IMG/VR virus record: IMGVR_UViG_3300020720_000005
Span: 1 to 64,000 of that record
Length of the DNA: 64,000 nt
Reading direction: 5' to 3' (one strand)
Source of the DNA: a virus
Below, one piece after another: positions 44,098 through 53,232 of this stretch. The position numbers and the translations under genes were made by a program. The notes under the pieces were generated by a model that was given only the letters and a program-made list of their open reading frames with translations, was not told the DNA's origin and searched no databases. The stretch's first letter is position 1, and each line of letters starts with the position of its first letter.

Positions 44098-44787
44098 TTA
44101 TAGATCGTTTCTAGTATTTCTTGTTTGTGGGTCACTGGGGTGTAAAACAGGGGTTACTGCTGCTGGCGCTGGAGTTGTTGTAGGTGCGCTTCCAAAACTA
44201 CCTGCGCCTGTTGCTGCTGGACTACCAAACCCACCTGCGCCTGCTGCTGGCGCTGGACTTGGTGAACTACCGAAACCACCCCCACCGAATCCTCCTGGCG
44301 TAGATGCGCCAAATGCTGGAGTGCTGCCCATTGATGAACCACCGAATCCGCCATTTCCTGCTCCTCCGAAACCACCTGTTGATCCACCAAATCCTCCAGC
44401 ACCACCCATTCCTGTATTTCCACCAAATCCTCCAGCACCACCCATACCACCTTGCATCCCGCTAGGAACACCTGACATATTTGTATTGTTTGTCATAGTT
44501 TGTGAAGTAGCTGTTGGATTTGCCGCAGTACCTGCTAATTTTTCTTGTGTGCGACCAAACGCACTAATACCTAAAACTGCTCCCATTGCTATATGAAATA
44601 AACCAGCACCCTGGAGAGTTAATGGATTCCATTGAATTAATGGTTGGTGATTTAATGTTTGAACAACTGCCCAAAGAATTGGAAATATGCCCATGTCTAA
44701 TAGACATATCAACATATACATCCAGCCCATAGCTGGACGCCATTTCTTTTGCATCCAATCTTCGTCTTTTTCCTTTTTCTCTGCCAT
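44098..44787 (-). CDS. Holin-like membrane protein with Gly-rich tail
   Basis: A 229-residue protein. Residues 15-85 match the three-helix phage holin type (KWRPAMGWMYMLICLLDMG, then FHIAMGAVLGISAFGRT). Residues about 110-210 are a low-complexity Gly/Phe/Ala/Pro domain with many GGFGG and GGAGG units, probably disordered. It may control lysis by letting the GH19 endolysin reach the wall. The long Gly-rich tail is unusual for a holin. Confidence 0.72.
   Translation of the reverse strand: MAEKKEKDEDWMQKKWRPAMGWMYMLICLLDMGIFPILWAVVQTLNHQPLIQWNPLTLQGAGLFHIAMGAVLGISAFGRTQEKLAGTAANPTATSQTMTNNTNMSGVPSGMQGGMGGAGGFGGNTGMGGAGGFGGSTGGFGGAGNGGFGGSSMGSTPAFGASTPGGFGGGGFGSSPSPAPAAGAGGFGSPAATGAGSFGSAPTTTPAPAAVTPVLHPSDPQTRNTRNDL
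44384..44445 (-). repeat. 26-bp tandem-type repeat in the holin-like gene
   Basis: CCACCAAATCCTCCAGCACC plus CACCAT-type continuation is present twice (44384-44409 and 44420-44445, 36-bp period), encoding MGGAGGFGG units. It points to expansion of the Gly-rich tail by slippage or recombination. Confidence 0.7.
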
Positions 44788-44796
44788 TTTAATTCC

Positions 44797-45492
44797 TTAA
44801 AACTTTATTGATGGTAAATTTTTAGTTAATGACGGTATTTTAGAAACACCATATGCACCGATAGAACCGATAGCAAAATTTTGTAATCTATTTGTTAGAA
44901 CATTTAATGGGTCATGACTGAGATCATTTACTCCTGGATATCCAATAACATCTTGTTGTTGAAGACCTTCTAATGCTCCGACGTGATAATATTTGTAGGC
45001 AAAATTAACAGATAACTTCATAACATCTTTGGCATTATAATCCATCTGAACTGCACCAATACTTTTTGGAAATGCTTCAAACATTTTCATATTATATCTT
45101 GTTTGATTTTGTAAATCCTGAACTTCAATAACAATATCTGAAGTATAATTCTCATAATAATTAAAATTACGAGAAACTGGATTTTGAATATGTTCCATCC
45201 AAAAATCAAAAAATAATTTTACAGACATATCAGTATCAACATAAAACGACATATTAATGTCTTCATATAATCTTTCATATGGTGCTTTTCTAATTTCGCC
45301 ATATGTTCTCATATCAGTTGTATTAAAATTTGTTCCAGGCAACTGGATTTGGTCACAAAATAATACTGTATTCTTTGTTAATGCTGATTCTGCCCATGGT
45401 GTATTTCCAAACATTACCGCATATCGGTTTGTTCTAGAAAGACCATTAGCTTTAATTGAAGAAATAAAATCGTTTATTGGAGAGTTTGCCAT
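44797..45492 (-). CDS. 54: Tail-tube-fold protein, gp54-like tube initiator
   Basis: A 231-residue protein with the tail tube fold shared by gp19 and gp54: NRYAVMFGNTPW, VLFCDQIQLPGTNFNT, MSFYVDTDMSVKLFFDFWMEHI, then a C-terminal KLSVNFAYKYYHV strand and tail. The proximity of the tube-cap gene 48 favours gp54, the protein that starts tube polymerisation on the baseplate; gp19 cannot be excluded. It overlaps the next upstream gene by one base. Confidence 0.72.
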   Translation of the reverse strand: MANSPINDFISSIKANGLSRTNRYAVMFGNTPWAESALTKNTVLFCDQIQLPGTNFNTTDMRTYGEIRKAPYERLYEDINMSFYVDTDMSVKLFFDFWMEHIQNPVSRNFNYYENYTSDIVIEVQDLQNQTRYNMKMFEAFPKSIGAVQMDYNAKDVMKLSVNFAYKYYHVGALEGLQQQDVIGYPGVNDLSHDPLNVLTNRLQNFAIGSIGAYGVSKIPSLTKNLPSIKF

Positions 45493-46094
45493 TATGCTCT
45501 TCTTGTAATTTTTCTGGATTCTGACCAGACTTGTTGTTTAGATGCACCAACAAATCTTTCAACTGGTAATAACATAGCAGTTGCCCAATCCTCTGAATAG
45601 ATTTGTCTAAATTGACTTCTTACATGACCATTTAAATACTGCTTCACGCAAGGTTTCGCTGGAGCAAAACGGGAAACGCCATCTATTAATGCCCAGCTAT
45701 ATTTAATCTTTGTTGTTTCATCCCAACGACTATTGCTTTTAAAAACTAGAAGTTGATCAAGCAATTTAATACGTAAATCGTATGGTAAATAATGCATATT
45801 TAATCCATAGAAACCATCTTGGGTTTTTCTAAAAGGAAATACCAAAGGGAATCTATCATAATATGGCAAATCTTCTTTGGTTTTTGGGTCATAAATATAC
45901 ATATACAAAGACCCTGGAACAATTGAAGTTCGCATATCTGATGGCTCACCCTTCAACACTTTATTGGGAGTGATGTTTTGCTGAGCCATTGCGGCAACTT
46001 GTTTTTCAAACCAACCTCTAGATCTCTTTACCGCAGTTAAGAGATCGTATTTATTTTGGTCAAAAACGTCTTGAATTGGTTTCTTAATAGCCAT
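45492..46094 (-). CDS. 2: DNA end protector-like protein (gp2-like)
   Basis: A 200-residue protein: PGSLYMYIYDPKTKEDLPYYDRFPLVFPF, GFYGLNMHYLPYDLRIKLLDQL, and a C-terminal EDWATAMLLPVERFVGASKQQVW. I recognise these from marine T4-like phages, where the protein is annotated as gp2, which guards packaged DNA ends from RecBCD. It is shorter than T4 gp2 (274 aa). It lies next to the head completion gene 4, as in T4. Confidence 0.68.
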   Translation of the reverse strand: MAIKKPIQDVFDQNKYDLLTAVKRSRGWFEKQVAAMAQQNITPNKVLKGEPSDMRTSIVPGSLYMYIYDPKTKEDLPYYDRFPLVFPFRKTQDGFYGLNMHYLPYDLRIKLLDQLLVFKSNSRWDETTKIKYSWALIDGVSRFAPAKPCVKQYLNGHVRSQFRQIYSEDWATAMLLPVERFVGASKQQVWSESRKITRRA

Positions 46095-46108
46095 ATTCTT
46101 TATTTAGG

Positions 46109-46546
46109 TTAAGTAAGCCCAAGTTCTTTTTCTGTTATAATTTTAAATTCCCATCCACGATCTTTAGCATATTCGGTTGCTGCTTTCCATTTTGCTTGAT
46201 TTTTAATATATGTAACAGATTCAGCTAGATAACGCTTAGTTTGTTTTCCAGGATACACAGGTGGAGAACATTGTTTAGCTGGTTTTACTTCAACCAAATA
46301 TCGCTTTAATTTACCATTTGTTTGTAATACTTGAATTTGAAAATCAACAAAATACCGATGTATTCTGTTATCAGTTGGGCAGCGATATGGAACGACAGTT
46401 TCTTCTGACTGCCATTTTACTATACTTGGGTTTTTATCACACCAAGAAGCGAATCGGGTCTCCCAACTAGATCGCATTATGATATTAGTCGGATCTCCAG
46501 AGTATTTTTCTGGATGCAAAGGTTTAAAGAATCTTTTATGGAACAT
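46109..46546 (-). CDS. 4: Head completion protein gp4
   Basis: A 145-residue protein matching T4 gp4 (150 aa), a TnsA-like PD-(D/E)XK nuclease fold: RSSWETRFASWCDKNP (motif-I E), HRYFVDFQI (D) and RYLVEVKPAKQ (ExK). It seals filled heads before tail joining. It is the first gene of the minus-strand operon. Confidence 0.87.
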   Translation of the reverse strand: MFHKRFFKPLHPEKYSGDPTNIIMRSSWETRFASWCDKNPSIVKWQSEETVVPYRCPTDNRIHRYFVDFQIQVLQTNGKLKRYLVEVKPAKQCSPPVYPGKQTKRYLAESVTYIKNQAKWKAATEYAKDRGWEFKIITEKELGLT

Positions 46547-46584
46547 AAATAAGAAATAGAATAGGTAATAATACTATTATTTAG
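46545..46584. promoter_or_regulatory. Divergent late promoters
   Basis: On the plus strand, ATAAATA (46545-46551) lies 43 nt before gene 48. On the minus strand, CTAAATA (complement of 46578-46584) lies about 31 nt before gene 4. Both resemble gp55-type late promoters without -35 boxes. Confidence 0.5.
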
Positions 46585-46593
46585 AGAAAATAA

Positions 46594-47760
46594 ATGCCAA
46601 CTACATACGACGAATTAGGTAATGTTATATCTAGCACACCAGATAGTGTTGAAAATGCTACATCAGGTGGACTATTAACTAACGCACCACCAGCTTCTAC
46701 CAAAACAAACCTGTATACTGCAAGAGGTGGACCATCCGAATTCAATGCTGGTATGTATGATATTCAAAATTATTCATATCCAAGCGACCTTATGTCACCA
46801 GAGGGGATTTACGGTGGAAACTACGCTATTTTCTATATTAATGTATCAATCGATTCAAAGTTGATTACCAGAGATGCTACGCCAACAGTTGAAGACAATA
46901 CACCTAGAGATCGTGGTGATTTGGTTGGTATGGGGTTATCTAGCAAACAATTAGTTGGAGCAAACGTAGGTGCTACTGCGGTTGAGGGTGCTATTGCTGG
47001 TGGATTAATGACTGGCGATCTTAAAGGTGCTGGTGTTGGTGCTGTTAAAGGTGGCGTAGTTGGTGGCGTAGTTGGTGGCGTAGTTGCATTAAATGCACCA
47101 GATGCTAAACGAAGTCAGAAACGATTAAAGACTGCTATTGCTTTACATATACCAAATAACCTAGCAATTAATTATGGTGTTGAGTGGAGTGACGAAGATA
47201 CTTCAGCATTAGCGATGGCTGGTGCAGTTGGTGGTGAAATAATGAAAGCACTTCAAAGTAAAGGTAAAGATAGTGATGTTACTGGAGTTGGTGCAGATAT
47301 TTTAACCAACCTCGCATTATCCAAAGGACCACAGGGTGCTGGCAATTCAGTCGCTACTGGTCTTGCAGCAAATCCTAAAAAGGAACAAGTATTTAAAGGT
47401 GTTCATTTTAGAACATTTAGTTTTGACTATAAGTTTTTTCCAAGAAATTCAACAGAAGCGCAAAATGTAATGAACATTATTAAACAGTTCAAATTACATA
47501 TGCATCCAGAATTTAAAGATTCTAATAATTTCGTTTATATTTATCCATCTGAGTTTGATATTTTTTATTATACTGGTGGTAAACAAAATGATAAGATTCA
47601 TCGTCACACTTCTTGTGTATTAACTGATCTTGCAATTAACTACGCCCCAAATGGCATGTTCAATACATTTGATGATGGTATGCCAACTCAAATTGATATT
47701 ACACTTTCATTCCGCGAACTTGCCCTTCTTACCAAAGATAAAGTTAAGGATGGTCTATAA
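46594..47760 (+). CDS. 48: Baseplate tail tube cap gp48
   Basis: A 388-residue protein. The C-terminal half has the tube-cap pattern VHFRTFSFDYKFFPRNSTEA, KLHMHPEF, FVYIYPSEFDIFYYTGG, RHTSCVLTDLAINY and TQIDITLSFRELALLT. The N-terminal half has a Gly/Ala/Val hydrophobic patch (about 120-160) that may cross a membrane or line the tube. It caps the baseplate hub where tube growth begins, with gp54. Confidence 0.87.
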   Translation: MPTTYDELGNVISSTPDSVENATSGGLLTNAPPASTKTNLYTARGGPSEFNAGMYDIQNYSYPSDLMSPEGIYGGNYAIFYINVSIDSKLITRDATPTVEDNTPRDRGDLVGMGLSSKQLVGANVGATAVEGAIAGGLMTGDLKGAGVGAVKGGVVGGVVGGVVALNAPDAKRSQKRLKTAIALHIPNNLAINYGVEWSDEDTSALAMAGAVGGEIMKALQSKGKDSDVTGVGADILTNLALSKGPQGAGNSVATGLAANPKKEQVFKGVHFRTFSFDYKFFPRNSTEAQNVMNIIKQFKLHMHPEFKDSNNFVYIYPSEFDIFYYTGGKQNDKIHRHTSCVLTDLAINYAPNGMFNTFDDGMPTQIDITLSFRELALLTKDKVKDGL

Positions 47761-48515
47761 TGTATTTTAAAAATTTCCCGCAGTTCCTTTATGATTTTGA
47801 TATTACAACAACAGTCGGTTCTGGAACGCAAGCAGTATTAACTGCAGATTTAGCTGGCCAAACAGTTGGTGCTGTAAATATTGTTAATGGTGGTTCAGGA
47901 TATGTTAATGCAACAATTACATTTTCTGCTCCAGAAACTGGAGATTTGGCAGCAACTGCTTTTGCTGTCATTAATTCAGGTGTTATTACTGACGTTGTTA
48001 TAACAGAACCTGGAACTGGATATGCGTCACCACCATTCGTTACAGTTTCTGCTCCATTTACTCACCAACAAACTCAGACTAAAGCATTAGCATTAACTGA
48101 TATTACTAGAAATATTCGTTTCCGTAGAGATGTATTAGCAAATGTTACTGTATATGATTACTATGATATTGTTGATGGTGAAACTCCAGAAATTGTTGCT
48201 GAAAAAGTTTATGGCAATGCACAATATCATTGGATTGTAATGTTAGCAAATGAAAGATATGATTATCTTGCAGATTGGCCACTTACTCAAGTTGCGCTTG
48301 ATCAATTTGTAAGCGACAAATATGGTGATGCTTCTGATGATGTTCACCACTATGTTGACTATAATGGATTTATTGTAAGTAGTGATGTTCCTGGAGCTAC
48401 TTCAATTTCAAATAGACAATATGAAGATACTGTAAACGAATCAAAACGATCTATTAAAATTATTTCAAGAGAATTAGTTTCTACGATTATACAGAACTTT
48501 AAAGATGAGTTATAA
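47760..48515 (+). CDS. 53: Baseplate wedge gp53 with inserted GSGY module
   Basis: A 251-residue protein. N-terminal MYFKNFPQFLYDF and C-terminal DITRNIRFRRDVLAN, EKVYGNAQYHWIVMLAN, YDYLADWPLT are those of gp53 (T4: 196 aa), which holds wedges together in the baseplate. Residues about 18-105 are an inserted beta domain with GGSGY and GTGYASPP turns, like the repeats in the gp8-like protein at 58307. Stop and start codons overlap with both neighbours. Confidence 0.85.
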   Translation: MYFKNFPQFLYDFDITTTVGSGTQAVLTADLAGQTVGAVNIVNGGSGYVNATITFSAPETGDLAATAFAVINSGVITDVVITEPGTGYASPPFVTVSAPFTHQQTQTKALALTDITRNIRFRRDVLANVTVYDYYDIVDGETPEIVAEKVYGNAQYHWIVMLANERYDYLADWPLTQVALDQFVSDKYGDASDDVHHYVDYNGFIVSSDVPGATSISNRQYEDTVNESKRSIKIISRELVSTIIQNFKDEL

Positions 48516-49807
48516 TGCAACCAGCGGATAAAGTTTTAAATTTTGCTGGTGAAGTCAGCATTGACAAATGTGATATTACTACCAGTGGTGGGGTGAAGCA
48601 AGATGTTGCTGCACAGGTTATTGCCATTTCAATTTATGAAGACTTATTCTCTCCATTTATGAGTGGTTCTTTAATTCTTAAAGAATCATTTGACTTAGTG
48701 AATCTCTTTCCTTTTGTTGGTGAAGAAATGATTGAGATTGAAATTAGTACACCAACTTTAGACGAAAAGAAAAATATTAAAGGTAAATTTTATATTTACA
48801 AATTAAGCGATAGAGAATTAATTGGTGATAAGAACATTGTATATCAATTACACTTTATTTCTATTGAAGCTGTTATTGATTTAAACAAAAAAATTAGTAA
48901 AGTATATACTGGAAGTCCAGTTGATATTGTTACTTCTTTAGTAAAAGATTCATTTAATGGTTTACAGAGTCAAAAGGAAATCTTTACTGAACCTACGACA
49001 AAAGACATAAAGTTTATTTCTAATTTCTGGTCTCCAGTAAAAGCAATTAATTTTGCTACTAGTTATGCTATTAATAAGAACCAATCTCCAAGTTATGTTT
49101 TCTTTGAGAATCGTTTTGGTTTTTATTTTATATCATTAGATAGTCTTTATGCAAATGGTGTATATCAACAATTTACATATGACAAATATACCAGAGATAA
49201 AACTGGAAGTGGCGGTGATTCTAAAAATGTGCAGGAAGATTATAGACGCATAGACAATATTACAATTCCAACTGGTTTTGATTATATGGATAGATTGCGT
49301 AGTGGTATGTTCTCGTCAAAGGTTACTACTTTTGATATTAATAAGAAACAATATAATGTTAAGAATTATGATGCTAAAGCAGACTTCGATAGTTTAAATC
49401 ATCTTAATAAAAATCCTCTTATTGGTGATAACGCAATTTTTAGATCTAATGCATTACTAATAAATTATCCAAGAGATAATGCTAACTTTAGTGGATTTGG
49501 TGATGCTACTAATTTTAAAAATCTTCAGAAACGTATTTCATTAATGAAAATGGCTGAAGCCAATAAAATTGAAATTGTAGTTCCAGGAAGAGCAGATTAT
49601 ACAGTTGGGCAAAAGGTTTCAGTTACATTAAATAAAATTGAACCAGCAAGTAATCAAGATAATGACAAAGATTTAATTGACCAAATGTTTTCTGGTTTTT
49701 ATTTAATTTCAGCAATTAACCATTATATTACTCGTGAGCGTCATGAGTGTAATATGGAATTAATTAAAGATTCTTTACAATTGAGTATTGATAGGAAAAA
49801 ATCATAA
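48515..49807 (+). CDS. 27: gp27-like baseplate hub protein
   Basis: A 430-residue protein with hub features: SIYEDLFSPFMSGSLILKES, a tube-like beta domain, GRADYTVGQKVSVTL near 355-370, and FSGFYLISAINHYITRERHECNMELIKDSL at the C-terminus. This matches gp27/gpD-type hub proteins that thread onto the gp5 spike. It precedes the spike gene by a one-base overlap. T4 gp27 has 391 residues. Confidence 0.8.
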   Translation: MQPADKVLNFAGEVSIDKCDITTSGGVKQDVAAQVIAISIYEDLFSPFMSGSLILKESFDLVNLFPFVGEEMIEIEISTPTLDEKKNIKGKFYIYKLSDRELIGDKNIVYQLHFISIEAVIDLNKKISKVYTGSPVDIVTSLVKDSFNGLQSQKEIFTEPTTKDIKFISNFWSPVKAINFATSYAINKNQSPSYVFFENRFGFYFISLDSLYANGVYQQFTYDKYTRDKTGSGGDSKNVQEDYRRIDNITIPTGFDYMDRLRSGMFSSKVTTFDINKKQYNVKNYDAKADFDSLNHLNKNPLIGDNAIFRSNALLINYPRDNANFSGFGDATNFKNLQKRISLMKMAEANKIEIVVPGRADYTVGQKVSVTLNKIEPASNQDNDKDLIDQMFSGFYLISAINHYITRERHECNMELIKDSLQLSIDRKKS

Positions 49808-52800
49808 TGTTTTATACAGGTATAGTTGAAAATCGCTCAGATCCTTTACAACTTGGTCGATGCCAAGTTCGTATTGTAGGATTGCATACTCACGATAAAA
49901 CGCAACTACCAACAAATGACTTACCATGGGCAACTCCGATTCAGCCAGTAGGTTCTGCTGCGATGAATGGTATTGGCTCAACCCCAGTTGGTCCAGTTGA
50001 AGGTACAACTGTTATTATTATGTTTGCTGATGATTCGATGCAGCAACCATTAATATTTGGTACTGTTGGTGGTATACCACAAAACCCAATTGCTATTTCT
50101 GATGATGATAGTGGAACTGCTATCCAAGAATATAGAACAAAAGATATTGTATTAAGAACTATTGTTGGACCAGTTTCTGGTAAACAATTAACTTTTTATG
50201 ATCCAGAAAATGGATCTACAAATTTAACGACGCCACTAAAAGCCAATATGAAAGTTGTTGGTTTTGGATTATCTCAAAATTGTTATATTGTTACAATTGA
50301 TTCACCAACTCAGATTACAATTAGTGAAGAAGTTAGTGGTTATACTGAAAACATTATTACATTTAAAGATCCTCCTTCTAACTTAGATGCAGTAAATTCA
50401 AGTAAAGTTCAGGGAGTTGTAACCACAAGTACTGGACAACCTATATTAGATAGTTCTGGACAACCAGTAAAATCTGCTCAACCTGATGCATCAGCAACAA
50501 CTGCTGCGCCAGTTACTCAATCTAATACTAATATATCAATTCCAACAGTTCCGCCACCAAAATCATCTTCAAACTCTAGTAAAGCATCTGATGGTATTAA
50601 AGCACTTATTGCTGCATGCGACAAAGTTGGTTTAACAACAAAAGAACAAAAATGTGCATTACTTGGTATTGCTGGTGGTGAGTCTGGTTGGATTCCTCAA
50701 TTAGAAGGTTTTAATTATAGCGAATCTAGATTAAAACAAATTTTCTCTTTTGCAACAGACGCTACTGCGGCACAATATGCCAATGCGCAAAAGAAAGGTC
50801 TTACAAGAGAACAATTTTTCTCTTGGGTTTATGGTCCATCAACTCGTGGTAAAGGTTTCTTAGGAAATCAAACAGACGAGGATGGTGGTAAATATTATGG
50901 ACGTGGTTTTATTCAGTTGACTGGTAAAGCGAACTACGCAAAATATCAGAAGATGGCAAATGCCATGGGATTAACTCTTGATTTAATTAATAATCCTGAT
51001 TCTCTTGATAGTGATATTAATGTATCAGCATTAGTTGCTGCTTTGTATATTAAAGATCGTGTTCCAAAGGGAACTTCACCAACCGACCATCCTGGATATT
51101 TCTTTGCTGCTAAAAAATCTGTTGGTGTTAATTCTCCAGATATCGCAGCACGTAAATTAGATTACTACCAATATTTTTATGGAGCACAAGCAACAGGCTC
51201 AGTAGATAAAGATGCTGGAACTCCAACACCTGAGCCACCAGCAGATGGATCTAGTCCAACTCCTGGACCATCACCAGAAAGTGTTGCTCGTGGTACTGAT
51301 AATACTGGATTTAGAGATCCAAATAATAAGTATCCACTAAAAGATTATATCAATGAACCAGATACTAATCGTTTAGCACGTGGCATTATTGATGGTACTA
51401 TTGTTGCTAAGAAAGATGCAAATAGAAGATTGGGTGTTCCATTAGCAAATGGCGAAGGCTCTTGGGATCAACCAATGCCAGCATATGGTGCAAAGTATCC
51501 ATACAATAAAGTATTAGAAACTGAATCAGGTCACGTTCAAGAGTTTGATGATACACCAGGACAAGAACGTATCCATACTTATCATAGAGCAGGAACATAT
51601 ACTGAAGTAGATCCTAATGGGTCACAGACTAATTATATTATTGGTGAAAACTTTATAATTATGGAACGTAATGGTTTTATTCACGTTGGCGGAGACTGTA
51701 ACCTTACTGTTGAAGGTAATGCTAATATTTACGCAAGAACTGACGCTAATGTTCAGGTAGAAGGTAATGCTACTTTAACTGTGGGTAATAATTTATCAAT
51801 TGGTGTTGCCAATGATTTAGATATTGCTGTTGGTGGTGATATGCAAATTAAAGCAGCTGGTAGTTTGCATATTGCAGCGGATAATATGACTGCTAAATCT
51901 GCTAATAATTTATTATTCCAAGCAGGACAAGGCACAAGCATTAAATCAAACGCACTTCAGTTAGAATCTTCTTCTGATATGAATATTAAATCAGGCGCAA
52001 CTCTTAATGCTGATTATGCAACAGGTAATTTTGGTAATGGTGCTTCTGGTGGTCAAGATGTTGCTGACTTTGATTTACCACCTCCACCTGCTGGAGATCC
52101 AGTTGATCCAGTTGTTCCTCAATTACAACCACCAGATCGTCAAACTGAAGAATTAGCTTCTGCTGAAACACCAGAAGATTATGCTACTCCAGAAGGACGT
52201 AAGTTTAATAATGATCAAGCTCAATCTACTGGTGTTCCAAATGCACCACCTCCTGTAGCTTCTGAAACTCCAGCATCCCCTTCTGGTGGTAAAGATAGTA
52301 AAATTCCTGTTGATTGTCAAGTTATTTACAATACAACAAACTTTACTAACGATTATAGAATGTCCAAAAACTTTACGCTTGGTATGTTAATATCAGGTGG
52401 CTTAACTGGACCACATAAACTTGTTGATCAAGTGCTTAAAGATACAGCAAGTAGTCCAGAACGTGTATATAAAGTTCAAGAAATTGTTTGTAACTTGGCC
52501 ACTGCTGCTCAAAATGTACTTGAACCATACCTAGATGTTCTTCCAGGTGGTATTGGTGGATACGGTAAACAGTGGACAATCAGTTCAGGATACCGTTTAA
52601 AAGGTGTTGTTAAAACTGAAAGTCCAACATCTGATCACTGTAAAGGTCATTGTTTTGATGTTGCTTTATTATTACCTGATCGTTTTAATAAAACATATCA
52701 GCTTGTTCAACAGTTAGAGAAACTTATTAATTATGATCAGATTATTTTAGAATATCGCTATAAAGATCAAGTTTGGATTCATACTGGTTATAAACCTACA

Positions 52801-52920
52801 GGAAATCGTAAAATGGCATTTACTATGGTAAACGATAAAGTCTACCAAAGAGATTCCAAAGGCATGCCTTCTGGATTTGTTCTTCTCGATAATGGTGCAC
52901 CACCACAGGAAAAGAAATAA
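49807..52920 (+). CDS. 5: Baseplate spike gp5 with GH19 lysozyme and M15 peptidase-like domains
   Basis: A 1037-residue puncturing protein, much longer than T4 gp5 (575). Order: gp5 OB domain (about 1-110, FYTGIVENRSDPLQLGR); linker; GH19-type glycan hydrolase (about 255-460, GESGW near 291 and GRGFIQLTGKANYAKY near 364); a beta-helix spike with VEGNAN-type repeats (about 580-740); a Pro-rich linker; and a C-terminal M15 D-Ala-D-Ala peptidase-like domain (about 835-1020) with SDHCKGHCFD (about 941-950) and WIHTGY (about 990). It would drill the outer membrane and cut both glycan and peptide bonds of the wall. Confidence 0.9.
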   Translation: MFYTGIVENRSDPLQLGRCQVRIVGLHTHDKTQLPTNDLPWATPIQPVGSAAMNGIGSTPVGPVEGTTVIIMFADDSMQQPLIFGTVGGIPQNPIAISDDDSGTAIQEYRTKDIVLRTIVGPVSGKQLTFYDPENGSTNLTTPLKANMKVVGFGLSQNCYIVTIDSPTQITISEEVSGYTENIITFKDPPSNLDAVNSSKVQGVVTTSTGQPILDSSGQPVKSAQPDASATTAAPVTQSNTNISIPTVPPPKSSSNSSKASDGIKALIAACDKVGLTTKEQKCALLGIAGGESGWIPQLEGFNYSESRLKQIFSFATDATAAQYANAQKKGLTREQFFSWVYGPSTRGKGFLGNQTDEDGGKYYGRGFIQLTGKANYAKYQKMANAMGLTLDLINNPDSLDSDINVSALVAALYIKDRVPKGTSPTDHPGYFFAAKKSVGVNSPDIAARKLDYYQYFYGAQATGSVDKDAGTPTPEPPADGSSPTPGPSPESVARGTDNTGFRDPNNKYPLKDYINEPDTNRLARGIIDGTIVAKKDANRRLGVPLANGEGSWDQPMPAYGAKYPYNKVLETESGHVQEFDDTPGQERIHTYHRAGTYTEVDPNGSQTNYIIGENFIIMERNGFIHVGGDCNLTVEGNANIYARTDANVQVEGNATLTVGNNLSIGVANDLDIAVGGDMQIKAAGSLHIAADNMTAKSANNLLFQAGQGTSIKSNALQLESSSDMNIKSGATLNADYATGNFGNGASGGQDVADFDLPPPPAGDPVDPVVPQLQPPDRQTEELASAETPEDYATPEGRKFNNDQAQSTGVPNAPPPVASETPASPSGGKDSKIPVDCQVIYNTTNFTNDYRMSKNFTLGMLISGGLTGPHKLVDQVLKDTASSPERVYKVQEIVCNLATAAQNVLEPYLDVLPGGIGGYGKQWTISSGYRLKGVVKTESPTSDHCKGHCFDVALLLPDRFNKTYQLVQQLEKLINYDQIILEYRYKDQVWIHTGYKPTGNRKMAFTMVNDKVYQRDSKGMPSGFVLLDNGAPPQEKK

Positions 52921-53219
52921 TGCCAGCATTGACTTATAAGGGTGCTTTATCTGCTGGAGCTGATGGTGGTCCAGCAACACCTCTTACCCATAAAAATCAA
53001 TGTACTAAAAGTTTTGTTGCAGAAGGTTTAATTGGAGTGGTTGGTGATCAATTTGAACAACATACTGCAAATAGATCTGTTCATCAGGATGCATTGAGAC
53101 AAATAACTTCTGGTGCATCTAAAACATATTTTGAGGGATTTTTGGCAGCAAGAATTAATGATCCAATTGCAGACGGGGATTATGTAAATCAAGGTTCTGC
53201 AAAGACATCAGTAGAATAA
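52920..53219 (+). CDS. 5.4: PAAR-like spike tip gp5.4
   Basis: A 99-residue PAAR-repeat protein of the size of T4 gp5.4 (97 aa), directly downstream of the spike gene with a one-base overlap. Features: GPATPLTHKNQCTKSF, a central conserved HTANRSVHQDALRQ and the ending NDPIADGDYVNQGSAKT. Histidines and a cysteine could hold the tip metal. It sharpens the gp5 spike. Confidence 0.82.
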   Translation: MPALTYKGALSAGADGGPATPLTHKNQCTKSFVAEGLIGVVGDQFEQHTANRSVHQDALRQITSGASKTYFEGFLAARINDPIADGDYVNQGSAKTSVE

Positions 53220-53220
53220 C

Positions 53221-53227
53221 CTAAATA
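53221..53227 (+). promoter_or_regulatory. Putative late promoter CTAAATA
   Basis: CTAAATA, 5 nt before the gene 25 ATG. The position so close to the start codon would give a leaderless or very short leader, so its use for gene 25 is uncertain. Confidence 0.35.
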
Positions 53228-53232
53228 AACAT

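Noticed and set aside
44154-44596. Open frames on both strands within the holin-like gene
   Set aside because: They come from the Gly-rich repeat DNA (GGN codons read as Pro- or Val/Gln-rich in other frames) and lack start signals.
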